Positions 58,206 through 64,000 of a stretch of DNA of 64,000 nucleotides are shown piece by piece; the first letter of the stretch is position 1; each line of letters starts with the position of its first letter. A program made the translations under genes and the position numbers. The stretch lies in the NCBI GenBank assembly GCA_963921825.1, contig OY997594.1, positions 8,809,001-8,873,000 of the forward strand, in the 5' to 3' direction. Below the pieces are notes generated by a model. It had not been told where the DNA came from. It searched no databases and saw only the letters and a list, made by a program, of their open reading frames with translations. The DNA is from Erodium maritimum. Taxonomy: Eukaryota; Streptophyta; Magnoliopsida; Geraniales; Geraniaceae.

Positions 58206-58540
58206 AAATGGTCAAATCTCACTCATTTCTTCCCTTCCAATCCACCATGGACATGTGTCCATGTGGGGAGCATCTCTAAACCGAATAAATCCAGCTCAAA
58301 AGATTTAATTAGTTTTAGTCCTTAATTACGCTTAGTTTGACCCGAGTTTGACTTTTTCGTAAAATTAGTCATTTGAAAGGAAACGGTCCAATTAAGCTAA
58401 CCGTAACGACGGCTAAGCTTTTTGGGCCCCAGAAAGGTCCCGAATGACCCCCGGAGTCATCGGTTGACCTTTCCGGCAAAAAGTCAACTTCCGCCAAAAT
58501 TCGCTGATTCGACCTGGATTGACCGGGGGCGGTTCTTACA

Positions 58541-58978
58541 AGAATCTAGAGTTGAGGGATTCTACACGTTCTAAGGGGGGGTCTCAATCGGAGGGCTAAA
58601 CACCCTTGTCTCGATCAATGAGGAGTTCGTCATCCACTAGGATCAGTCGCAATACCACCCAAATGAACGTAAGGTGGTAGTGGTTCAAGAAGACTTATAT
58701 GCATACTAAGCAACACTTGTGTATCGAAACTCTTACTTACTAATCATTTTGATACCTTTATTCATTTATTTTGAATTTATAGATGAATCAATCAAGTTTT
58801 TACATTATATAAAACTATATATTTGACCTACATTTTCATGAACCGGTCGCTATATATACCGTTTCATGGGCTGAGTAGCATGTTCCATCCTAAAAGTTGG
58901 ATATTATATCATTTGACAAATAATTTGGTACACTCATTTATTATTGCAATTATAAGTATTACAAATTTTAAGTTCTAA
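58541..58978. other. intergenic spacer between element D and the Harbinger element
   Basis: No gene is seen. TAA at 58976-58978 is the left target duplication of the following element. Confidence 0.45.
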
Positions 58979-59186
58979 GAGCACCTCCAACGGTCGTGTC
59001 TACGCGTCGTTGTTGGCGTAGACACGACCGTGTAGACACGACTTGTCGTGTCTGCGAGGCGTGTCTGCAGGGTCGTGGCTGCGCGTCGTTGCTGGTTCTG
59101 GCAACGACGCTGCTGGTCGTGTCTGGCGCCAACGGCTAGTCGGCTAGCCAGTCACGACCCGCCACGTGGCGACGCCGACCCCCAAA

Positions 59187-59198
59187 TTCCTTATAAAT
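59187..59198 (+). promoter_or_regulatory. TATA box of the first Myb-like gene
   Basis: CCTTATAAATAC lies about 110 bp before the ATG at 59304, in a normal position, and is conserved in the deletion derivative at about 28949. Confidence 0.6.
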
Positions 59199-59303
59199 AC
59201 AGATCCACCCCCAACTCGAATTTTACCTTCTCTTCACTTTTTTTTAGCTTCCCTTCCTCTACTCTTCATCGAAATCTCTCCAAAAAAAATTCCTACACTC
59301 GTT

Positions 59304-60407
59304 ATGGATCCGAATGAAGCCCTCCAATCCCTTGTCGACTCCTTGGATGATGAAGACGTGAGTTCTCACCACACTGAAGAGGACTACTTGGGGCACTACT
59401 CCTCCTTTTCCCAACTCCTCCAATCGGGGCACTCAACGCCGCTTCCTCCATACACCCCGCCGACCCAATGGCCAGAGTCCCAAGTGCAACCTTCCCAATT
59501 CGTTCCGGCCACCCAACCTTGCCAGTCAGCTCCGACGCAAGCGAGGAGGAGGAAGGGGAAGGCGGCGGCATCTTCAGCGAGGCCGAGACCACTTCCGCGA
59601 CCGAAGTGGACCGCCGATGAGGAGACCAGATTGGCCCGAGCGTGGCTGAACAACTCGCTCGACCCCATCAACGGGAAGAACCAGAAGAACGACAAGTACT
59701 GGCAAAAGGTGCATGCCGAGTACGAGGCGGTTAGACCGGAAGAGGACCCACCTCGGGCTTGGATGGCGTGCAAGGACCATTGGCATAAGGTTAAAGCCTT
59801 CATCACCAAGTTCCAGGAGAAGTACACCCAATATGAGAACACGGTGACAAGCGGGAGGAATGAGGTTGACGTCCTGGCAGGCGCTGAAGCACTGTACCTG
59901 AGGGAGGAAAAGCATGCGTTCAAATTCAAGCATATGTGGCTCATCGTGAGGGGGCAACCGAAGTTTTTCACAAAAAACGTTCCGGAATGTGACATCCCCG
60001 ACCTTGACCTCAACCTTGACGCCGACAGTGATGGAAGCAAGCGGACGAGGATGGACGAGTCTCGCACTTTTGGAGACGACTTCGACCATGAATTGAACTC
60101 GTTTACCACCGAGGGTCGTCCGATCGGGCAGAAGAGAGCCAAGGCCAGGGCTCGAGGCAAAGCCCAAGCCTCCCAATCCTCCCAGTCGGCGGCGTCCGGG
60201 CTACCTCCCGAGCACATGCAGTTCCTCGACACTCTTTCCCAAAGGAAAGGGACACAGTTAGAGGGCAAAATTGCGATGCAGAACCAGGTCATGGAGACCC
60301 TGAACGCAGTTCTTCGCCAAGACATCACCAACTTGACCGCGGCTGAAAGGGATTCTCGTGCCTCGCTCATTCAAAGCCTCGGGAAGCGGTTGGAGAACTT
60401 GGATTAG
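59304..60407 (+). CDS. Myb/trihelix-like protein, Harbinger ORF1 type
   Basis: The 367-residue single-exon protein resembles the plant proteins with a Myb/SANT-like domain and a NAM-associated C-terminal region, a group that overlaps Harbinger ORF1. ORF1 proteins bind element ends and help import the transposase. Residues 1-100 are acidic, then Pro/Gln/Ser-rich, with a basic patch (QARRRKGK). Residues 101-185 are the Myb-like domain: KWTADEETRLARAWL, YWQKVHAEY, WMACKDHWHKVKAFI. Then come a WLIVRGQPKF motif, the acidic DLDLNLDADSDG, a basic patch (QKRAKARARGK) and a helical C-terminus (LDTLSQRKGTQLEGKIAMQN). Start: 59304 lies after the TATA box; the frame is open to 59166, but that ATG lies upstream of the TATA box. 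Confidence 0.85.
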   Translation: MDPNEALQSLVDSLDDEDVSSHHTEEDYLGHYSSFSQLLQSGHSTPLPPYTPPTQWPESQVQPSQFVPATQPCQSAPTQARRRKGKAAASSARPRPLPRPKWTADEETRLARAWLNNSLDPINGKNQKNDKYWQKVHAEYEAVRPEEDPPRAWMACKDHWHKVKAFITKFQEKYTQYENTVTSGRNEVDVLAGAEALYLREEKHAFKFKHMWLIVRGQPKFFTKNVPECDIPDLDLNLDADSDGSKRTRMDESRTFGDDFDHELNSFTTEGRPIGQKRAKARARGKAQASQSSQSAASGLPPEHMQFLDTLSQRKGTQLEGKIAMQNQVMETLNAVLRQDITNLTAAERDSRASLIQSLGKRLENLD

Positions 60408-60600
60408 CCGAGACTTCAATTTAGTTTTTAAATTAATGTACTTTGCGTTTTGTTAATAAAGTTTCATTCTAGTTGATTTGTGTGTTATTAAAAAAAAATC
60501 AATTTTTTATCGAATTATCGGAGCCTCGAGGAGCGTGCCAGGGTTACTATTTGAAATAGTAACCCTAGGTCGTGGCAGCCGCGCCGACCCCGACCCCTCC

Positions 60601-60615
60601 CCTCCTATAAATATC
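60601..60615 (+). promoter_or_regulatory. TATA box of the second Myb-like gene
   Basis: CTCCTATAAATATCC is followed by CT-rich leader sequence and the ATG at 60711. Confidence 0.6.
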
Positions 60616-60710
60616 CTCACACCCCTTCTCATTTTTCACACCTCTCACATTCTCTCTCTCCAAATTCTCTCATTTTCTAGCATTTCCTCTTTTTTCCCTA
60701 TCAAGTCGAT

Positions 60711-61130
60711 ATGTCTATTTGGGCAACCGGGCCTCTTTGGTCACTAGAGGAGGAAATTCATTTGGTGGTCAATTGGCTCACCCACTACGAGCCCGGGGGT
60801 CAGTATTGGCATGGTCTGTACGTTGCTTACGTACAGACCGGGAACGATGCTTGGCCGCCACGGACAGAGAAGCAAGTGAAGGACCACTTCCAGAAGATGA
60901 GCAAGAAGTGCAAGTGGTTTGAGATATGCTACCAGAAGAAACTGGCCGACCCTAGGAGAGGGGCAACGGATGCCGAAATATATGCCGCGGCCGTTTCTGA
61001 CTATGAAGGCAAACACGGGCTGTGGAATAAACGTCATGTGTGGGAGATGCTCAAAGACGATGCGAGGTGGCGTTTACATATTAGTAGAAATAGGAATTAC
61101 TTTAATCGTATTTTAATAATTATGTTTTAA
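60711..61130 (+). CDS. small Myb/trihelix-like protein of the Harbinger element
   Basis: The 139-residue frame begins MSIWATGPLWSLEEEIHLVV, a Trp-containing first helix like that of Myb/SANT domains. It continues with QYWHGLYVAYVQ, KQVKDHFQKMSKKCKWFEIC and HVWEMLKDDARWRLHI. The layout (first Trp, then 'H-F/W-x-K-x-x-K' helix, then a 'W-x-x-x-x-x-x-x-W/F' end) parallels the first gene of the element, suggesting an old duplication or capture. It has no acidic or coiled-coil tail. It follows the first gene by 303 bp in the same direction with its own TATA box. Function unknown; DNA binding is likely. Confidence 0.72.
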   Translation: MSIWATGPLWSLEEEIHLVVNWLTHYEPGGQYWHGLYVAYVQTGNDAWPPRTEKQVKDHFQKMSKKCKWFEICYQKKLADPRRGATDAEIYAAAVSDYEGKHGLWNKRHVWEMLKDDARWRLHISRNRNYFNRILIIMF

Positions 61131-61389
61131 ATTATCTACTTATGTATTAGCGTTTAAATTATCTAGCGTTTTAAATATTATGTAATGTTTGTGTGGTATG
61201 AAATAAAATTAGTATTAAAAATGTGGGGTACTTTTTAATTAACTAAAACTGTGTAGACACTGCTCCAGACACTGCGTAGACACTACCATTGGAGGAGCAG
61301 TGTCTGGAAGCAGTGTCTAGAGGCCAAAAACAGTGGTTAGACACTGCGCATAGACACTGTGTAGTGTCTAACCATTGGAGATGCTCTAA

Positions 61390-61953
61390 CAACTCTCATG
61401 ATAGTTCATGTTTACAATAATATGATGTTACTGTTTGACTTTTTATTTATATTTAAAAAAATTATAATTCATTGCTTTTCACGTAAAAATCTCACATAAT
61501 ATTTAGTCACTTGATAGATATTTTGATACATTTACCTATCCTTTTAATTCTGCTATAAAAAAAAGTCAGACTAGTTGGATCCGTTGGTTGGGATGTAGAT
61601 GAACTTGTCAAGAGGGTCAGTATATTAAAAACAAAATGTCAAAACACAAATACGAAGTAAAACCAATAGAATAAACCCAAACGAATAAAAAGGGACACAA
61701 CTACGCCGACGTGGTCTCGTACTTCTGGTCAATCAAAACCATACGAAACTTCCTAAACATGTTACCAAAATTTCACTATTCAAATATAACACTACCTAGA
61801 ATTTAATCAGACACATTTTCATTAAAATATACAAATGCCCCCCAAAGTACCAAGTCTTCTCATTTTTGTCCTCGCCTCCAATGCTATCTACACTCCATAT
61901 ATGATATATATACCTCCACCTCAAAACATACACTTCTTCATCGGATCATCGCC
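61390..61953 (+). promoter_or_regulatory. upstream region of the MACPF gene
   Basis: AT-rich and non-coding. ATATATGATATATATACC (about 61898-61915) is a likely TATA region about 40-55 bp before the ATG. GGTCAA at about 61728 is a W-box core on the minus strand, of a type common in defence-related genes. These are motif matches only. Confidence 0.4.
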
Positions 61954-64000
61954 ATGGCCGTTGTTTGTACTAGTTCCGATTCGGTTGATCCCGGAACCGT
62001 AGAGAAGGCTCTGAGCAGCCTAGGCCGAGGCTTCGACTTAACCTGCGACTTCCGGCTCAAATACTGCAAAGGCCAAAGAAGATTAGTGGAGGTGAACGAA
62101 TCCGACAAGAGGGAGCTGGCAGTACCAGGTTTCGGAGCCGTTAAGGATGTCTCCCTCGACATCAAATGCGATAAAGGCGACTGGACTAGATATCAGTCCG
62201 ACATCCTCACCTTCACTCAGGTAAATTCATAATTGCTTCTTCTTTTTCTTAATTAACTTCTTTCTATTGGCTTTCATTCAGACAAGTTTAATGATGACTG
62301 GTGTTTTTGTATTAAGATGTCGGAACTGTTCAACCAAAAATGTTCGTGCCCGGGGAAGATTCCGTCGGGATTATTCAATGCAATGTTTGGTTTCAATAGC
62401 GGAGCGTGGGCTGCAGACGCCGCCAGAACCAAGCATTTGGGTCTCGACGCTTCCTTCATCACACTCTTCAACTTCCATATTGATCGGTACCCACTTGTGC
62501 TCTCCGACGAGGTCCGACAAGCCGTTCCTTCTTCCTGGGATCCACACGGCCTAGCAAAGTAATCATCATTTCGTTTTATCAATCATATGTTTTTGTTTTC
62601 ATTAATAATTGGTGTGATGCATTATTGAGTCTCAGTTCGTTGTCATATCTTGCTTCGTCCTTCGTTCAATGCTTTGACTTTGTTAAGGATGAAAATTCCA
62701 ACATTATTAGATAGGAAATTTGTACCCAAATGGTGCCTTCTAAAGTTTTGATTGTTCAACTCTGTTTTTAACGGTTAAGATGACAAGGGAAAAGAGTAGA
62801 TATTTCTAGATTTGAATTTTGAGTTCAAGTCGTGGAGACCAATATTCTTGATTAGGAAAACAAATGATTGACCTATAATTAATCAGTGTTTAGGTGAATG
62901 GGTTAACTTAATGTGAATGTTGATGGTTTTGCAGTTCACTCAGTTGAGCTGACTAACCGTGTTATTTAAGCAATGACGTGTGATTTATTAGTTGACTAAA
63001 CCAAAAGAAATTAAGCTCATTTATATTATGCAAGTAAGAAGAAATTCAGATACAGCAGCAAAGAACATGTTAGCTTTGTCTCCCTTTTGAAAACGTCTTC
63101 TGAATTTTTTTGTGTTTGGTTTGAATGGATCAAATTTGACTTTTGATTCCTGATTTGCTAAAGCTCCAATTGTGTGTGTAGGAAGTCAAATAAAAGATGA
63201 TAGAAATTAGTAATTGTTTTGTATTTTTGAGGAGATTGAATCATAGGTAATAATTATCTAGAAAGATATAATATCTAGATCTGAGATGCAAAATTGGATA
63301 CAGGTTCATCCAGGAATATGGGACCCACATCATAGTAGGAATAGGAATGGGAGGGCAAGATGTGGTGCTGGTGAGGCAGGACCAATCTTCCAAGTTGGAG
63401 CCATCAGAATTGAGGACACATTTGGATGAGCTTGGCGACCAATTGTTCACTGGAACTTGCAATTTCTCTAATTCTAAAGATCAAAAGCACAAGGTTTGTG
63501 GATAATGTATCAATTATCAACCTTAATTAGGATGGTTTAAGAAACCATAATACTAAACATTACTAGGAAATAATCTGAGTTGCAGGCACCACCGCAGGCT
63601 TTCAACGTATTTGATCCACAACCTATTTCCTTCCACAGTTTCTCGTCCATGTGTTCGAAAGATGTAAGTGCATGTTATGTTTTAATGTAGGAAAAACGAT
63701 TTTTCGTTTTTTCTTAACCTTCTTCAATCTTCAGTGATCACGTCTTAACTTATGTGACCTTCAGTTATCACTTCCTAGTTCAAAATTTTTATTTTTTACA
63801 ATTCATACCCCAAAGGTTGCACTTTACTAACAAAAATTAGTTGTTTTTCGCAGTTAGGAATCGTAAATAAATACCACTTTTGGGTTAGAATTGTAAAAAA
63901 AAAATTGAGCTAGGAAGTGATAACTGAAAATTGCATAAGTTAAGATGTGATAAACAAAGGTTCAAAAAGATTGGGAATCGGTGTTATCTCTCATGTAAAA
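61954..64000 (+). CDS. plant MACPF-domain protein, 5' part (4 exons in window)
   Basis: Plant MACPF proteins (the CAD1/NSL1 group and relatives) act in restraining salicylic-acid-linked cell death; the domain is that of membrane-attack-complex/perforin proteins. Exons seen: 61954-62220, 62317-62558, 63304-63493 and 63586-63663, all GT-AG and in phase, giving 259 residues. The gene continues beyond the window. The start MAVVCTSSDSVDPGTVEKAL leads into LGRGFDLTCDFRLKYCKG, the family opening. Residues 171-185 contain the MACPF signature (EYGTHIIVGIGMGG), followed by GGQDVVLVRQDQSS and LGDQLFTGTC. The layout is closest to the At1g14780-like subgroup. No break is seen in the part present. Confidence 0.92.

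Larger units (their letters stand above)
53706..58540 (-). mobile_element. long-LTR family copy D, interrupted by an inverted chimera
   Basis: Begins TGTCACGCCCCAAAACCGG and ends GGGGGCGGTTCTTACA, matching the family termini; the strand is the inferred sense. Flanking bases differ (CAAAA and AGAAT), so no target duplication is seen. Family parts present: hairpin CGAGCTTTCGCTCA at 53992-54005, acceptor-like CAG at 53970 (minus), a 55-bp tandem repeat, CACGG palindromes, and donor-like TTAAG/GTAAAT on the minus strand at 57921. A separate 1.5-kb unit (55947-57479) is inserted into the palindrome cluster. Confidence 0.75.
58979..61386 (+). mobile_element. complete Harbinger-like element with two Myb-like genes and no transposase
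   Basis: Ends GAGCACCTCCAACGGT and the reverse complement of ACCATTGGAGATGCTC are inverted repeats of about 16 bp. TAA flanks both sides (58976-58978 and 61387-61389), the Harbinger target duplication. Subterminal regions carry many CGTGTCT/TAGACAC words (left) and AGTGTCT/CAGTGTCTA words (right). Two transcription units fill the interior, each with its own TATA box. No DDE transposase is encoded, so it would need one in trans. Confidence 0.88.

Noticed and set aside
59166..59303. 46-residue upstream extension of the first Myb-like gene
   Set aside because: Its ATG lies before the TATA box, and the conserved start in the related element is the MDPN codon at 59304.
59396..60370. long minus-strand open frames of 324 and 200 codons
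   Set aside because: They lie antisense to the Myb-like gene in GC-rich DNA, have no domain, and are shadows of its codon use.

Overview
This is a nuclear plant DNA window, almost certainly from a eudicot. The genes are split by short AT-rich GT-AG introns, the gene families are plant ones (PLATZ, PIRL, BPA1-like, plant-type MACPF), telo-box and site-II motifs occur in promoters, and the intergenic space is filled with plant transposons (Copia, long solo LTRs, LINEs, MULE- and Harbinger-type DNA elements). I cannot name the species.

Five host genes are well supported. A PLATZ zinc-binding transcription factor lies at 605-2041 (+, 4 exons). An RRM protein of the BPA1 (binding partner of ACD11) family lies at 3989-6902 (+, 6 exons, one GC-AG intron). 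A plant intracellular Ras-group LRR protein of the PIRL1/9 type lies at 21508-24007 (-, 3 exons). The ribosome-biogenesis factor MAK16 lies at 31519-34327 (-, 9 exons). The 5' part of a MACPF-domain protein runs from 61954 past the window end (+). A housekeeping-type promoter at 7420-7535 leads only into a tiny reading frame and may be a gene remnant.

Region by region: 1-8.5 kb is gene-rich. 9-21 kb is repeats: a MULE-type inverted-repeat MITE, an unclear retroelement-like stretch, and an 8.45-kb Copia element with near-identical 1,689-bp LTRs but a dead interior. 21.5-24 kb is the PIRL gene. 24-30.8 kb holds a Harbinger MITE, a 5'-truncated LINE with target-site duplication (TSD), a DUF4283-type remnant, and a MULE-like element with a Harbinger derivative nested in it. 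31.5-34.3 kb is MAK16. 35-58.5 kb is a nest of long (2.6-3.8 kb) solo LTRs of one family in both orientations, three with perfect 5-bp TSDs. 59-61.4 kb is a complete Harbinger-like element with a TAA TSD; it carries two Myb/trihelix-like genes and no transposase. 61.9-64 kb is the MACPF gene.

The host genes do not form a pathway or cluster. The most unusual signals are in the mobile DNA. The long-LTR family carries a conserved hairpin plus splice-acceptor-like module and, less certainly, an upstream donor, suggesting an intron inside the LTR. A transposase-less Harbinger element carries two Myb-like genes, and its deletion derivative in the same window fuses the two reading frames.
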